A stretch of DNA of 64,000 bases from Gluconobacter oxydans (lineage in GTDB: Bacteria > Pseudomonadota > Alphaproteobacteria > Acetobacterales > Acetobacteraceae): contig NZ_BJNM01000006.1 in NCBI RefSeq assembly GCF_006539685.1, positions 40,973 through 104,972 on the forward strand, written 5' to 3'. A program made the position numbers and the translations under genes. The notes beneath the pieces were generated by a model that was given only the letters and a program-made list of their open reading frames with translations, ran no database searches and was not told the DNA's origin. This document shows, one piece after another, positions 31,267 through 43,372 of this stretch (the first letter of the stretch is position 1; the number at the start of each line of letters is the position of its first letter).

Positions 31267-34122
31267 TCAGCCTTCGACGTAGGTCGAAATATCCGGGCAG
31301 GAACAGACAAGATTCCGGTCCCCCCAGGCATTGTCCAGACGCCCGACCGGCGACCAGTATTTCGCCGTATCCACACCACCGGGGAAGCACCCGGCCTCAC
31401 GGCTGTAGGAACGCTCCCAGTCCCCCGCCAGATCCGCCGTCGTATGCGGCGCAAAGCGCAGCGGGCTGTCTTCCATCCCGACGCGCCCGGCTTCGACCTC
31501 GGCAATTTCCGCACGGATGGCGATCATCGCATCGCAGAAGCGGTCCAGCTCACCCTTGCCTTCGGATTCCGTCGGCTCGATCATGAACGTCCCCGCCACC
31601 GGGAAGCTGACCGTTGGCGCATGGAACCCGTGATCGATCAAACGCTTGGCAATATCGTCCACTGTCACACCGACTGCATCCTTCAGCGACCGCAGATCCA
31701 CGATGCATTCATGCGCCGTAAAGCCGTTCGTGCCGCGATACAGAACCGGATAATGCCCTTCCAGACGCGAGGCGATGTAGTTCGCATTCAGGATCGCCAT
31801 CGTCGTCGCCTGACGCAGCCCTTCATCGCCCATCATCATGATGTAAGCGGCAGAAATCGGCAGAATGGACGCCGATCCAAAAGGCGCCGCAGACACCGCA
31901 ATGCCATGCCGTCCCGGCAGATACGGCGCGAGGTGCTTGCCCACACCGATCGGTCCCATGCCCGGCCCGCCGCCGCCATGCGGAATGCAGAACGTCTTGT
32001 GCAGGTTGAAATGCGAGACATCCGCGCCATACAGACCCGGCCGCGCCAGTCCGACCTGCGCATTGAGGTTCGCGCCATCCAGATAGACCTGCCCGCCCGC
32101 GGCATGAACCAATTCGCAGATCTCGACGATCCGTTCCTCGAACACGCCATGCGTGGACGGATACGTAATCATGATGGCCGCCACACGCCCGTCATGCTGC
32201 GCGATCTTGGCCTTCAGATCCTCGACATCGACATTGCCGTTCTCGTCGCAGGCCACGACGACAACCCGCATTCCGGCCATCTGGGCCGACGCCGGATTGG
32301 TCCCGTGTGCGGAGGCCGGAATCAGGCACACATCCCGGTTCTCGTCCCCACGCGCGCGGTGATAGCCACGAATGGCCAGAAGCCCGGCATATTCGCCCTG
32401 CGCGCCGGAATTCGGCTGAAGCGAGACGGCGTCATAGCCCGAAATGGCGCAGAGCGTACGCTCCAGATAGGCGAACAGCTCGGTATAACCTTGAACCTGA
32501 TCCGCAGGCGCGAAGGGATGAATCCGCGCGAATTCCGGCCAGGTGATGGGGATCATCTCCGCCGTCGCATTGAGCTTCATCGTGCAGGAGCCCAGCGGGA
32601 TCATCGTCCGATCCAGCGCCAGATCCTTGTCGGCCAGCGCGCGCATATAGCGCAGCAGATCCGTCTCGGAGCGGTGCGCATGGAACACCGGATGCGTCAG
32701 CAGCGGTGCCGTCCGCGACAGGCCTTCCGGCAGCGCATCAGCCACATCCAGCGCCTGCTCGATGGCCGACAGATCCGCACCCTCGCCCGCGAACGCGGCC
32801 CAGACTGCACGGATCGTCTCCGGCGTCGTGGTCTCGTCACAGGACATGCCGATCCGACCATCCCCTGCATCACGCAGATTGATGCCAGACGCCACGGCAC
32901 GCGCCAGAACCTGCGGCGCAGACGCGCCAGCCTGAACGGTGATGGTGTCGAAGAATACATCCGTCTCGACCGTCGCACCCAGCGTCTTCAGCCCGGCGGA
33001 CAGGATTGCCGCCATCCGATGCGTGCGTGCGGCAATCGCCTTCAGCCCTTCCGGACCGTGATAAACCGCATACATGGATGCGATAATCGCCAGCAAGGCC
33101 TGCGCCGTGCAGATGTTGGACGTCGCCTTTTCGCGGCGGATATGCTGCTCGCGCGTCTGAAGCGCCAGCCGATAGGCCGGCTTGCCCGCACTGTCGCGCG
33201 ACACGCCGACCAGACGCCCCGGCATGTGCCGCTTGAACGCATCGCGCGTCGCCATGAATGCCGCATGCGGGCCACCGGCCCCCATCGGCACGCCATAACG
33301 CTGCATCGAACCGATCGCGATATCCGCGCCCAGCGCGCCCGGGCTTTCCAGCAGGACCAGAGCCAGCGGATCACAGGCCAGAGCCGCAATCGCACCCTTT
33401 TCATGCAGCGCCGCAATCACCTTGCGCGGATCCCGTACCTGCCCCGAAGATCCCGGATAGGACAGCAGCGCCCCGAACACAGAGGATGCATCCAGATCCG
33501 TTTCCGGATCACCCACGACAACATCCCAGCCCAGCGGCTCGGCCCGCGTGCGGATCACGGCGATCGTCTGCGGGTGCGTATCGGCATCCACAAAGAACGC
33601 CGTCGCCTTCGACTTGCCCACGCGCTGCGCCAGCGCCATGGCTTCCGCACAGGCCGTGCCCTCGTCCAGCAGAGACGCATTGGCGATGTCGAGCCCCGTC
33701 AGATCCGCCACCAGCGTCTGGAAGTTCAGCAGCGCCTCAAGACGTCCCTGGCTGATCTCGGGCTGATACGGCGTGTAAGCCGTGTACCAGGCCGGATTTT
33801 CCAGGATATTCCGCTGGATGACCGGCGGCAGGACCGTATCGTAATAGCCCTGCCCGATCATGGACGTCAGAACCTGATTGCGCGAGGCGATCTGCCGCAA
33901 ACGCGCCAGTGCATCCTGTTCGGTCAGGGCAGCACCAATCCCGTGATCCCCGCGATCGAGAATGGCGGCCGGAATGGTCTTGTCGATCAGGTCATCAAGG
34001 CTGGAAGCCCCTACGACACGCAGCATCTCTCCGATTTCGGAAGGGCGCGGGCCGATATGGCGGGAGCTGAAATCTTCGGTCTGGGCAGGCCACAAGGTCG
34101 TCACAGGCAGGTTCTCTGGCAT
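31267..34122 (-). CDS. gcvP: glycine dehydrogenase (decarboxylating), P protein
   Basis: 951 residues, the single-chain form of the glycine cleavage P protein. N-terminal [17 protein letters not shown] and the PLP site [20 protein letters not shown] are diagnostic; [12 protein letters not shown] is also present. It decarboxylates glycine and passes the aminomethyl group to the lipoyl arm of GcvH. Last gene of gcvT-gcvH-gcvP, 63 bases after gcvH, under the upstream glycine riboswitch. Confidence 0.98.
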   Translation of the reverse strand: MPENLPVTTLWPAQTEDFSSRHIGPRPSEIGEMLRVVGASSLDDLIDKTIPAAILDRGDHGIGAALTEQDALARLRQIASRNQVLTSMIGQGYYDTVLPPVIQRNILENPAWYTAYTPYQPEISQGRLEALLNFQTLVADLTGLDIANASLLDEGTACAEAMALAQRVGKSKATAFFVDADTHPQTIAVIRTRAEPLGWDVVVGDPETDLDASSVFGALLSYPGSSGQVRDPRKVIAALHEKGAIAALACDPLALVLLESPGALGADIAIGSMQRYGVPMGAGGPHAAFMATRDAFKRHMPGRLVGVSRDSAGKPAYRLALQTREQHIRREKATSNICTAQALLAIIASMYAVYHGPEGLKAIAARTHRMAAILSAGLKTLGATVETDVFFDTITVQAGASAPQVLARAVASGINLRDAGDGRIGMSCDETTTPETIRAVWAAFAGEGADLSAIEQALDVADALPEGLSRTAPLLTHPVFHAHRSETDLLRYMRALADKDLALDRTMIPLGSCTMKLNATAEMIPITWPEFARIHPFAPADQVQGYTELFAYLERTLCAISGYDAVSLQPNSGAQGEYAGLLAIRGYHRARGDENRDVCLIPASAHGTNPASAQMAGMRVVVVACDENGNVDVEDLKAKIAQHDGRVAAIMITYPSTHGVFEERIVEICELVHAAGGQVYLDGANLNAQVGLARPGLYGADVSHFNLHKTFCIPHGGGGPGMGPIGVGKHLAPYLPGRHGIAVSAAPFGSASILPISAAYIMMMGDEGLRQATTMAILNANYIASRLEGHYPVLYRGTNGFTAHECIVDLRSLKDAVGVTVDDIAKRLIDHGFHAPTVSFPVAGTFMIEPTESEGKGELDRFCDAMIAIRAEIAEVEAGRVGMEDSPLRFAPHTTADLAGDWERSYSREAGCFPGGVDTAKYWSPVGRLDNAWGDRNLVCSCPDISTYVEG

Positions 34123-34185
34123 TTCATGAAAGCAGTGGCAGGCTGAAGAAAAAACGGGGCCTGCCAGTGCAGACCCCGCATCCCC

Positions 34186-34545
34186 TCAGAGGCTCTTGTA
34201 CTGTTCGGCCGTCAGCAGGCCATTGAGGTCGTCCGGGTTGGCAACCGTCATGCGGAAGATCCAGCCCTCACCTTCCGGATCCTTGCCCACCAGCGTCGGA
34301 TCATCGGACAGCGCGTCATTGAAGCCGGCCAGCGTACCCGCAACCGGTGCATAGATGTCGGACGCCGCCTTCACGGACTCGACAACAGCCGCCGCATCAC
34401 CGGCGGCAACTTCCGTGCCCTCGTCCTTGGCTTCGACGAACACCAGCTCGCCCAACTCTTCGGACGCATGTGCCGTGATGCCGACAGTGGCCTGGTCGCC
34501 ATCAACGCGGATCCATTCATGGGACTTCGTGTAATAGGTCGTCAT
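34186..34545 (-). CDS. gcvH: glycine cleavage system H protein
   Basis: 119 residues. Lipoyl attachment lysine in VVESVKAASDIYAPVAG. It starts TYYTKSHEWIRVDGD, typical of the family. It carries the aminomethyl intermediate between P and T proteins. Confidence 0.98.
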   Translation of the reverse strand: MTTYYTKSHEWIRVDGDQATVGITAHASEELGELVFVEAKDEGTEVAAGDAAAVVESVKAASDIYAPVAGTLAGFNDALSDDPTLVGKDPEGEGWIFRMTVANPDDLNGLLTAEQYKSL

Positions 34546-34581
34546 TACTGCTTTTTCCTGATCTGAAGTTCGACTGTAAGT

Positions 34582-35715
34582 TCAGCGCTTGAAGCCGGGT
34601 GCCACGAACGGCATCGCCCGCACATGCAGCGGCACATACTTGCCCCGCAGTTCCGCAAAGACGGGCGTATCCACCGCCGCGTACTCCGGCGTGACATATC
34701 CCATCGCAACAGGAGCCTTCACGCTCGGGCCAAATGCCCCGGACGTGACCACCCCGATTTCCTTCTGCCCCTCGGCATCGGCAAAGAGCTTCGCCCCCGC
34801 CCGCACCGGAGCCCGACCATCTGCAACCAGCCCGACGCGCTTGCGCGCCACGCCATCGCGCGTCTGCTTCAGCACGACATCCGCACCCGGATAGCCACCT
34901 TCACGCACACCGCCTTCACGGCGCGCCTTCTGGATCGCCCAGCCCAGCGACGCCTCAACCGGCGTGGTCGTGACATCAATGTCATTGCCATACAGGCACA
35001 GCCCCGCTTCCAGACGCAGCGAATCCCGCGCGCCCAGACCGATCGGCAGCACATCCGGCTGCGCCAGGATCGCGCGTGCGACCTTTTCGGCATCCGCACC
35101 GGCACAGCCGATCTCAAATCCGTCCTCGCCCGTATAGCCAGAGCGCGAGACCGTCACGGGCACACCGGCAAGCTCGGTCTCGATCACATCCATGAAGCGC
35201 ATGTCCTTCACGGCCGGGCAGAGCGGCGCCAGAGCCGCTTCCGCCGCCGGGCCCTGAAGCGCCATAAGCGCACGGTCGAACTGGCGCGTCACGACACAGC
35301 GATCAGACAGCGCCTTCTCGATCCGGTCCGCGTCCTGAACCTTGCAGCCCGCATTGACGACGACCAGCAGGTCCTTGCCCATATTGGCGACCATCAGGTC
35401 ATCCAGGATCCCGCCCTTCTCATTGGTCAGCAGCCCGTAACGCTGACGCCCGGCGGCAAGCCCGACGAAATCAGCCGGAACCAGCGTCTCCAGAGCCGCA
35501 GCCGCGTCCTTCACATCCCCGCTCTTCGCAGCAATGCGGATCTGCCCCATGTGAGACACGTCAAACAGACCGGCTTTTTCGCGCGTATGCAGATGCTCGG
35601 TCATCAACCCGGCCGGGAACTGGATCGGCATCTCGAAGCCTGCGAACGGCACCATCTTCGCGCCAAGTTCCAGATTCAGATCATAAAGGGGAGTACGCTG
35701 GAGGGAATCGCTCAT
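34582..35715 (-). CDS. gcvT: glycine cleavage system T protein (aminomethyltransferase)
   Basis: 377 residues from ATG 35715 (MSDSLQRTPLYDLNLELGAK); an in-frame ATG at 35733 would add six residues. Family motifs: GEMPIQ-like FEMPIQFPAG, DVSHMGQI, SRSGYTGEDGFEIGC and LCLYGNDID. It transfers the methylene unit to tetrahydrofolate. First gene of the operon and directly downstream of the glycine riboswitch. Confidence 0.97.
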   Translation of the reverse strand: MSDSLQRTPLYDLNLELGAKMVPFAGFEMPIQFPAGLMTEHLHTREKAGLFDVSHMGQIRIAAKSGDVKDAAAALETLVPADFVGLAAGRQRYGLLTNEKGGILDDLMVANMGKDLLVVVNAGCKVQDADRIEKALSDRCVVTRQFDRALMALQGPAAEAALAPLCPAVKDMRFMDVIETELAGVPVTVSRSGYTGEDGFEIGCAGADAEKVARAILAQPDVLPIGLGARDSLRLEAGLCLYGNDIDVTTTPVEASLGWAIQKARREGGVREGGYPGADVVLKQTRDGVARKRVGLVADGRAPVRAGAKLFADAEGQKEIGVVTSGAFGPSVKAPVAMGYVTPEYAAVDTPVFAELRGKYVPLHVRAMPFVAPGFKR

Positions 35716-35792
35716 GGGGAAAGCCCGGTCCATTCTATCTCAAGACGTGAAGATGCAGACGCCCCCGGCTCCATGCTGACGCAGCCGGAAGA

Positions 35793-35952
35793 ACGTCGCC
35801 CCTTCTGTCCTTTCGCCTGAGATCGCTATCCCGTCGGCGGATGCGTCCAGCGCACCTCTCTCCAGAATGTCCTGACCGCCTCGGTCCTTTGGCCTGAGAG
35901 TTTCCGGGGCGGTTGCTCCTTCGGCGCCAGCCTGACGGCTGGTCTCTCCCGT
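35793..35952 (-). promoter_or_regulatory. tandem glycine riboswitch
   Basis: On the minus strand two aptamers are in series. Aptamer 1 (~35952-35882) begins GGGAGAGACC and carries GGAAACTCTCAGGCCAAAGG; aptamer 2 (~35864-35793) begins GGAGAGAGGTGCGCTGG and carries ATCTCAGGCGAAAGGACAGA. These are the classic glycine-riboswitch signatures. It ends ~78 bases before gcvT and should turn on glycine cleavage when glycine is abundant. Confidence 0.95.
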
Positions 35953-36052
35953 GTCGGTCAGTTCGATCCTGCCAGTTTCCGAAAAACTCCGCAATCGTTA
36001 CGATCGCTCATGCGTTGTGTCTTTTGCCCTGCAACACGCAAAGGAGAACATC

Positions 36053-36355
36053 ATGGCTGGCGAACTGACGGTCATTGCCGAATTCGAGACCACTCCCGCG
36101 ACCTATGAGAAGTTCCTCGAAGCCTGCGCCTATGACAGCGAGCGCTCCGTAGCCGACGAATCCGGCTGCCACAGCTTCACGGTCCTCTCTCCCGAGACGG
36201 AAGCCGACACGGTCATTCTCGTGGAGGTCTATACCGACCGCGCGGCCTTCGAAGAGCACCTCAAGACCCCGCATTTCGGGGTGTTTGCAAAAGCTGTAAA
36301 AGATCTGGAGATCAAGGAACGCAGTGTCCGCTTCCTGAAGAAGAGAGCCCCCTGA
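36053..36355 (+). CDS. ABM-domain (putative quinol monooxygenase) protein
   Basis: 100 residues; AAGGAG 7 bases before ATG 36053. Pattern LTVIAEFETTPATYEKFLEAC ... VEVYTDRAAFEEHLKTPHF matches small ABM proteins. Divergent from gcvT; paralogue of the 30760 gene. Reaction unknown. Confidence 0.84.
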   Translation: MAGELTVIAEFETTPATYEKFLEACAYDSERSVADESGCHSFTVLSPETEADTVILVEVYTDRAAFEEHLKTPHFGVFAKAVKDLEIKERSVRFLKKRAP

Positions 36356-36358
36356 ACA

Positions 36359-36640
36359 ATGCATCTGTCAAACATGAAACGCCTTCTGACCATCACTCTT
36401 CTGTGCGGCACGGTTTCAGCCTGCGCCTCCCACCCGCAGCACAATCCGCGCCAGCGCCTGATCGGCATTCCCAACCCCGCCAGCGTCTACTGCACGCAGC
36501 AGGGCGGTCGCCATGGTGACGTTCGGACTGCCGGCGGCGAAACCGGCATCTGCACCTTCCCGCCCAATCAGGTCTGCGATGAATGGACGCTCTATCGCGA
36601 GCACCGCTGCATCGCGCCCCTGGCCAAGATGACGCCCTGA
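36359..36640 (+). CDS. DUF333-type lipoprotein
   Basis: 93 residues. The signal peptide ends in a lipobox-like VSACAS, then the DUF333 motif NPASVYCTQQGGRHGDVRTA ... TGICTFPPNQVCDEW. Members are small periplasmic or lipid-anchored proteins of unknown role, sometimes mislabelled as hemolysins. It starts 3 bases after the upstream ABM gene, so the two are co-transcribed. Confidence 0.82.
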   Translation: MHLSNMKRLLTITLLCGTVSACASHPQHNPRQRLIGIPNPASVYCTQQGGRHGDVRTAGGETGICTFPPNQVCDEWTLYREHRCIAPLAKMTP

Positions 36641-36648
36641 TTTTCCAG

Positions 36649-36681
36649 CCCGGCCAGCCTGAAAAGGCCAGCCGGGTTTTT
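36649..36681 (+). terminator. intrinsic terminator
   Basis: CCCGGC-CA-GCCT, GAAA loop, AGGC-CA-GCCGGG followed by five T. Confidence 0.88.
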
Positions 36682-36689
36682 CATTTTCT

Positions 36690-36713
36690 AAATACATAAC
36701 ATGTTATGTATTT
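36690..36713. promoter_or_regulatory. 24-bp perfect palindrome, probable MarR-family operator
   Basis: Half-site AAATACATAACA repeated in perfect inversion, between the terminator of the upstream genes and the MarR gene. It covers an in-frame ATG (36706), which argues that translation starts at 36739. Confidence 0.72.
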
Positions 36714-36738
36714 CATCCACATGATCCCCGGAATCCGA

Positions 36739-37167
36739 ATGACCGCCCCTTCGCATCTGAGCGCCCTGACCACACGCAACAACAGGCTCTTCACGCTCCT
36801 GCTGGAACGCGAACTCAAAAAGACAGGCCTCCGAAGCGGTCAGGTCCCCGTGCTGCAGGCTTTGCAGGACGGAAAGACCCTCAATCAGAAAGCTCTCGCG
36901 GATTTTGCGGATATCGAACAGCCGGGCATGACGACGCTTCTCGCCCGGATGGAACGCGACGGCCTGATCCAGCGCGAACCAGACCCGGCAGACCGCCGCA
37001 GCACACTGGTCACGCTAACACTGGACGGTCAGCGGAAAAGCCGGAATATCGTTCCGATAATGGAACACTTGACCGACACAGCACTCAAGGGGTTTACACC
37101 CCTCGAACGCGATATTCTCGTAACACTTCTGGAACGGATAAACAGCAGCCTGAAAAGCCAGCTGTAG
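36739..37167 (+). CDS. MarR-family transcriptional regulator
   Basis: 142 residues from ATG 36739. Winged-helix pattern LNQKALADFADIEQPGMTTLLARMERDGL and the wing DPADRRSTLVTLTLDG. An upstream in-frame ATG (36706) lies in the palindromic operator. No divergent target gene is adjacent, so it may regulate itself and a distant target. A hairpin (37171-37196) separates it from speE. Confidence 0.9.
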   Translation: MTAPSHLSALTTRNNRLFTLLLERELKKTGLRSGQVPVLQALQDGKTLNQKALADFADIEQPGMTTLLARMERDGLIQREPDPADRRSTLVTLTLDGQRKSRNIVPIMEHLTDTALKGFTPLERDILVTLLERINSSLKSQL

Positions 37168-37170
37168 CGG

Positions 37171-37196
37171 CCTGCCCCTTATAATGAAGGGGCAGG
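37171..37196. terminator. bidirectional terminator between marR-type gene and speE
   Basis: CCTGCCCCTT (37171-37180), loop ATAATG, AAGGGGCAGG (37187-37196), placed between convergent genes. Confidence 0.75.
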
Positions 37197-37203
37197 CACG
37201 AGA

Positions 37204-38076
37204 TCATTTTCCGGTTTTCGGAAGATGCTCGGCAATATAGGGCGGCAGATTGAACGATCCGACATGGATCTCCGGCGTCCAGTAACGCGTCGTCCCCAGG
37301 ATCTTCGCGGCTTCCGCACGGGTACGGATCTGCTCGACCGTCTGCGTGTTCGGCGCCTGCCCCTTGGAGGCCACACCCAGCGTCATGAACCCGCCGACAT
37401 AGGTCGGAACGGCGGCCACATACGCACCCACATGCGGGAAGAACTTCGCGCGACGCAGGCTCGTCTCATACAGCTCATCAGCCTGCATGAACGGCACGCC
37501 GCACTGGTTCACGATCAGCCCTTCAGCCGAAAGGATGCGTGCGCAGTTGCTGTAGAATTCGTCCGTGAACAGCACTTCACCCACACCGATCGGATCAGTG
37601 CTGTCGACGATGATCACGTCGAAGGAGCCATCAGCCGCCTTGGCAACATAGTCGATGCCGTCACCGACAATGACCTCGGCCCGCGGGTCGTTCCACGCGT
37701 CACCGGCAATGTCCGGCAGATACTGCTTGGACAGCTCGATCACCGCACCGTCGATCTCGACCATGACAGCCTTCTCGACCGTGTCATGCTGCAGGACGCG
37801 ACGCAGGACGCCACCGTCACCCGCACCGATAATCAGCACGCGCTTCGCACAGGGATGCGCCAGCAGCGGCACATGCGTCAGCATTTCCTGATAGACGAAC
37901 TCGTCACGCTCGGTGATCTGGATGACACCGTCCAGAACCAGCACGCGGCCGTGGCTGGAGCTTTCAAACACCACCACATCCTGGAAGTCGGATTTTACCC
38001 GTGCGAGCTCACGCGTAACGAGAAAGCGCTGTCCCCAGTCCGGGTACAGGGTCTCGTTGAGCCATGTTTCAGCCAT
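37204..38076 (-). CDS. speE: spermidine synthase
   Basis: 290 residues. Family motifs: QDVVVFESSSHGRVLVLDG, LIIGAGDGGVLRRVLQH (AdoMet site), VEIDGAVIELSKQYLP and VDSTDPIG. It transfers the aminopropyl group from decarboxylated AdoMet to putrescine. 66 bases after speD, so one operon makes the donor and uses it. Confidence 0.97.
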   Translation of the reverse strand: MAETWLNETLYPDWGQRFLVTRELARVKSDFQDVVVFESSSHGRVLVLDGVIQITERDEFVYQEMLTHVPLLAHPCAKRVLIIGAGDGGVLRRVLQHDTVEKAVMVEIDGAVIELSKQYLPDIAGDAWNDPRAEVIVGDGIDYVAKAADGSFDVIIVDSTDPIGVGEVLFTDEFYSNCARILSAEGLIVNQCGVPFMQADELYETSLRRAKFFPHVGAYVAAVPTYVGGFMTLGVASKGQAPNTQTVEQIRTRAEAAKILGTTRYWTPEIHVGSFNLPPYIAEHLPKTGK

Positions 38077-38142
38077 GGATCATCGTTTCCTTGTCGGATT
38101 GTATTGGAAAAGGACCGGTTTTTGCCCGGTCCTTTCATCAGA

Positions 38143-38622
38143 TCAGGCTGCTTTCGCGGCCTTGTCCTGCACGCGGCCACGCCGCACGGCATCGACCTCG
38201 ATCCGGCCGGCCTGGAACAGGCGCTGCATCACCGGGATCGACAGGTTCGGATCACATGCACCGCACATGAACACGTCCACAGCCGCATAATTCCGTTCCG
38301 GCCACGTATGGATCGAGATGTGGCTTTCCGCCAGCACGATCACGCCGGACACGCCACCATTGGGCGTGAAGTGGTGAAAATGGCTGTGCAGGATCGTTGC
38401 GCCAGCCGCCACCGCAGCTTCGCACAGCGTTTCATCGATCCGCATGGGATCATCGAGATTCCGGGCGTCCCAGAAATCGATCAGCAGGTGATTGCCAGCA
38501 TAACGCTCGCCATCACGCTCAATGAAGTAATCCTTGCGCTCCTCCTCAACGAGGTGAGCTGCGCCGTTCTGGATATCTCTCGGGAGTTCCGATACCATCC
38601 CCAGTTGAGCAAGTGCGTTCAT
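38143..38622 (-). CDS. speD: S-adenosylmethionine decarboxylase proenzyme
   Basis: 159 residues from ATG 38622 (GTG 38625 also possible; GGGGG upstream). The self-cleavage site is AES-HISIHTWPE, where Ser100 becomes the pyruvoyl group; FMCGACDPNL is the downstream active-site segment. The length fits the SpeH-type class 1B form. A promoter TTGCAT-17-TAACTA lies upstream at 38716-38688 on the minus strand. Confidence 0.94.
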   Translation of the reverse strand: MNALAQLGMVSELPRDIQNGAAHLVEEERKDYFIERDGERYAGNHLLIDFWDARNLDDPMRIDETLCEAAVAAGATILHSHFHHFTPNGGVSGVIVLAESHISIHTWPERNYAAVDVFMCGACDPNLSIPVMQRLFQAGRIEVDAVRRGRVQDKAAKAA

Positions 38623-38653
38623 CACGTACCCCCAAACCAGTAGACAGCCTGTT

Positions 38654-38716
38654 GGGCAAAATTGCCCCCTTGGGCCAGGAAGCGCGCTAGTTAGCGGCCC
38701 CTTCCCCCCGATGCAA
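38654..38716 (-). promoter_or_regulatory. speD promoter and leader hairpin
   Basis: Minus strand: TTGCAT (38716-38711), 17 bp, TAACTA (38693-38688). In the leader GGGCAA and TTGCCC (38654-38667) form a short dyad; TGGGG-TAATT-CCCCA (38725-38739) lies just upstream of the -35 box. The rest of the 38623-38962 gap shows no gene. Confidence 0.5.
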
Positions 38717-38962
38717 GCACTTTATGGGGTAATTCCCCAATATGTCACATATCTCTGCCGGCCCATGTTCCCACTGCATGAGAAACGGGTTTTCCCTTTC
38801 CTGAACACAGAGCTGAGACACGGAACTTTCCTGAATATCCCACGGCAAATACAGTTCGGGCGCCGGATCGCCGGGAAACGAATCCCGGAAATCCCGACGC
38901 CCGAAAGAAGCCGAGGCTTCCCCGTTCCGAAGGGCCGAATCCGACCCCCCGAATCCGTCTGA

Positions 38963-40508
<1,546 letters not shown>

Positions 40509-40509
<1 letters not shown>

Positions 40510-42302
40510 CAGACCAGCATCTTTCCTTCTTCGGTCAGTCCCGCCGCTTCGGAATCCTGATCCGGACCCAGCAGCATCTGGTTGTGCGCCGCCCCCGACG
40601 GGATCATCGGATAGCAGTTCTCGCCTTCCGCCACACAGATATCGGCCACAACCGGCCCATCATGCGCCAGCATCCGGCGGATCACGTCATCCAGCTCACC
40701 CACATGCGTCGCCCGCATTCCGGTCGCATGGAACGCTTCGGCCAGCTTTACGAAATCCGGCAGCGCCTCGCTGTAGGACTGCGAATAGCGCGACCCGTGA
40801 AGCAGTTCCTGCCACTGACGGACCATGCCCATATAGTGGTTGTTCAGGATGAAGATCTTCACCGGCAGGCGATACTGCGCAATCGTCCCCAGTTCCTGGA
40901 TGTTCATGAGCGTGGACGCCTCACCGGCGATATCGATCACCAGTGCATCCGGATGCGCCACCTGCGCACCCACCGCTGCCGGCAGACCATAACCCATCGT
41001 CCCCAGACCACCCGACGTCAGCCAGCGGTTCGGCTTGTCGAACTGGAAGTGCTGCGCCGCCCACATCTGATGCTGCCCGACCTCGGTGGACACGAACGTG
41101 TCACGCCCCGTCTCCTTGGCTAGTACGTACAGACGGCGGATAGCATGCTGCGGACGGATGATGGCCGACGGGTCCATGTCCTGCGTAAAGCCGAAGCCAT
41201 CCACACTGCGCCAGGAGGCGATCTGGTTCCACCAGGTGGACAGATCCGGCGCCGGCGTATCACCCCAGGCTTCCAGCAGTGCTTCGAGCGTATCGCGCAC
41301 ATCGCCTTCAATCCGCACATCCACCGGCACGATCTTGTCGATCTGGCTCGGATCGATGTCAGCATGCACCTTGAACGAATTGGGCGAGAACGCATCCACC
41401 CGCCCCGTCACGCGGTCATCGAAGCGCGAGCCCAGCGCGATCAGCAGATCACAGCCATGCGTAGCCATGTTGGCCTCCACCGAACCATGCATGCCCAGCA
41501 TGCCGAGGAACTGCGGATCGGGAGACGGAAACGCGCCCAGCCCCATCAGTGTGGACGTCACCGGGAAACCGGTCTTGCGCGCCAGACGACGCAGCAGCTC
41601 TGACGCTTCCGGCCCGGAATTGATGATGCCACCGCCCGTATAGAAAAGCGGGCGCTTGGCCGTCTTCATCGCCTCGACGGTCCGCGCGATCGCCTCCGCA
41701 TCCGGACCGCCCTGATGGCTCAGACGCTGCAGCCGCGACAGCGCAGGCTTCGTCAGCGGTGCCTTGCCAACCGTAATATCCTTGGGCAGATCCACCAGAA
41801 CCGGCCCCGGACGGCCCGAACGCGCAACCTCGAACGCCTCACGCACGGTCTGTGCCAGCGTTCCCGGCTCCCGCACGAGATAATTGTGCTTGGTCGCAGG
41901 GCGCGTGATGCCCGTCGTATCAGCTTCCTGGAACGCATCATTGCCGATCAGCTTGGTCGGCACCTGACCCGACAGGCAGACAAGCGGGATGGAATCCATC
42001 AGCGCATCCACCAGCCCGGTCACGGCATTGGTCGCACCCGGACCCGACGTCACCAGCACCACACCGACCTTGCCCGTCGAACGCGCATAGGCCTCGGCAG
42101 CGTGAACGGCAGCCTGCTCATGGCGGACAAGAACGTGGCGGATACGGTCCTGCTTGAAGAGAGCATCGTAAATCGGAAGGACAGCACCACCCGGATATCC
42201 GAATATGACCTCCACACCCTCTTCATCGAGAACGCGCAGAAGCACCTCCGCGCCATTCAGCGCCTCATTGCCTGTTCCTGCGTCTCTTTCAGCAGCCGTC
42301 AC
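40509..42302 (-). CDS. ilvB: acetolactate synthase large subunit
   Basis: 597 residues. ThDP-enzyme motifs: FGYPGGAVLPIYDAL, VRHEQAAVHAAEAYARSTGK (catalytic Glu) and the ThDP-Mg site VIDIAGEASTLMNIQEL. GTG 42302 follows GGGAGGAAACG. First gene of ilvB-ilvH-ilvC. The ThDP motif reads GEAS rather than the usual GDGS/GDAS, a conservative change worth noting. Confidence 0.96.
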
Positions 42303-42332
42303 CGTTTCCTCCCAAGGTATGAGCGGCGGGAT

Positions 42333-43331
42333 TTAGGACGCCCGCGCAGCGGCGTCAACTCGTTCAGATATAAAGTTCTCTATTTTTTCATACTGACTTT
42401 CCGATTCTTGCGCAGAATGGGTGTATCTGCGCAACGAAATCATCCCGTCATCACCCTTTCCCAGCGCATGATGCCGGAACCAGGTCGCCTGCCGCCGCGT
42501 ATAGCGCCCGATGGCAAGGACGGCGGATTTCCGCGCTTCCTCAAGCGGGACCTCCCCCCGCAGAACGGCCGCCAGCTCGGGTACCCCATGCGCACGCATG
42601 GCAGGCAGAACCGGATCGAGCCCCCGCTCCAGCAGAGCGGACACTTCTTCAAGAGCCCCGGCCTCCAGCATCTGCCCGAATCTGGAATCGATCGCCCGGC
42701 GCAGCCCCTCCCGCTCGGGATCAAGCTGCACGGACACAAACCGGCACGAAGCAGGCGGCAGACCCGGCTGAGACCGCCACCAGGCCAGCCCATGCCCCGT
42801 CCCCGTCCAGACCTCCCAGGCCCGCGAAATCCGCTGCGTATCGTTCGGACGCAGGCCCGATGCCGTTTCCGGATCAACCTGCATCAGCCGCGCATGCAGC
42901 GCCTCCGGCCCGATTTCCTCCGCCAAACCCCGCGCTTCAGACCGCGCCGCATCTCCCGGGTCCGGCACTTCCACCAGACCATCCGTCAGCGCCCGCAGAT
43001 ACATGCCCGTCCCGCCACACAGGATCGGCATGCGCTCCTCGGCCCAGGCCACATCCATTTCCCGCAGCGCCTCGGACCGCCACCAGGCCACACTCCCCGG
43101 CACGGCCGCGTCCAGAACGCCGTAAAGCCTATGCGGCACAGCAGCTTCGTCAGCCGCGTGGGGCCGGGCCGTCAGAATGTGCAGATCACGATAGACCTGC
43201 ATGGAATCCGCATTGATGACCGTGCCCTCAAAGCATCGGGCAAGGTCGAGCGCCAGTGCCGACTTGCCGGAGCACGTCGGGCCAGCCACAATGAGCGCAG
43301 TCTTAACAGTCACAGTCTTCGGGGCGTTCAT
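42333..43331 (-). CDS. miaA: tRNA dimethylallyltransferase
   Basis: 332 residues from ATG 43331 (AGGAGGGGGG upstream). P-loop AGPTCSGKSALAL and the DSMQVYRDLHI motif (INADSMQVYRD) are diagnostic. It adds dimethylallyl to A37 of tRNAs reading UNN codons. Divergent from serB by 41 bases and 30 bases upstream of ilvB, so it may share the ilv transcript. Confidence 0.97.
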   Translation of the reverse strand: MNAPKTVTVKTALIVAGPTCSGKSALALDLARCFEGTVINADSMQVYRDLHILTARPHAADEAAVPHRLYGVLDAAVPGSVAWWRSEALREMDVAWAEERMPILCGGTGMYLRALTDGLVEVPDPGDAARSEARGLAEEIGPEALHARLMQVDPETASGLRPNDTQRISRAWEVWTGTGHGLAWWRSQPGLPPASCRFVSVQLDPEREGLRRAIDSRFGQMLEAGALEEVSALLERGLDPVLPAMRAHGVPELAAVLRGEVPLEEARKSAVLAIGRYTRRQATWFRHHALGKGDDGMISLRRYTHSAQESESQYEKIENFISERVDAAARAS

Positions 43332-43372
43332 TCCCCCCTCCTGCCACACGTGCCGGACCGTTACGAGATCCC

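Noticed and set aside
31174..34146. A 990-residue open frame antisense to gcvP
   Set aside because: It is the mirror of a highly conserved gene in GC-rich DNA; its translation is Arg/His/Gln-rich with no domain, and it spans the gcvP coding strand exactly.
38907..38920. Terminator GAAGCC-GA-GGCTTC after ilvC
   Set aside because: The loop would be only two bases and no T-run follows on either strand.
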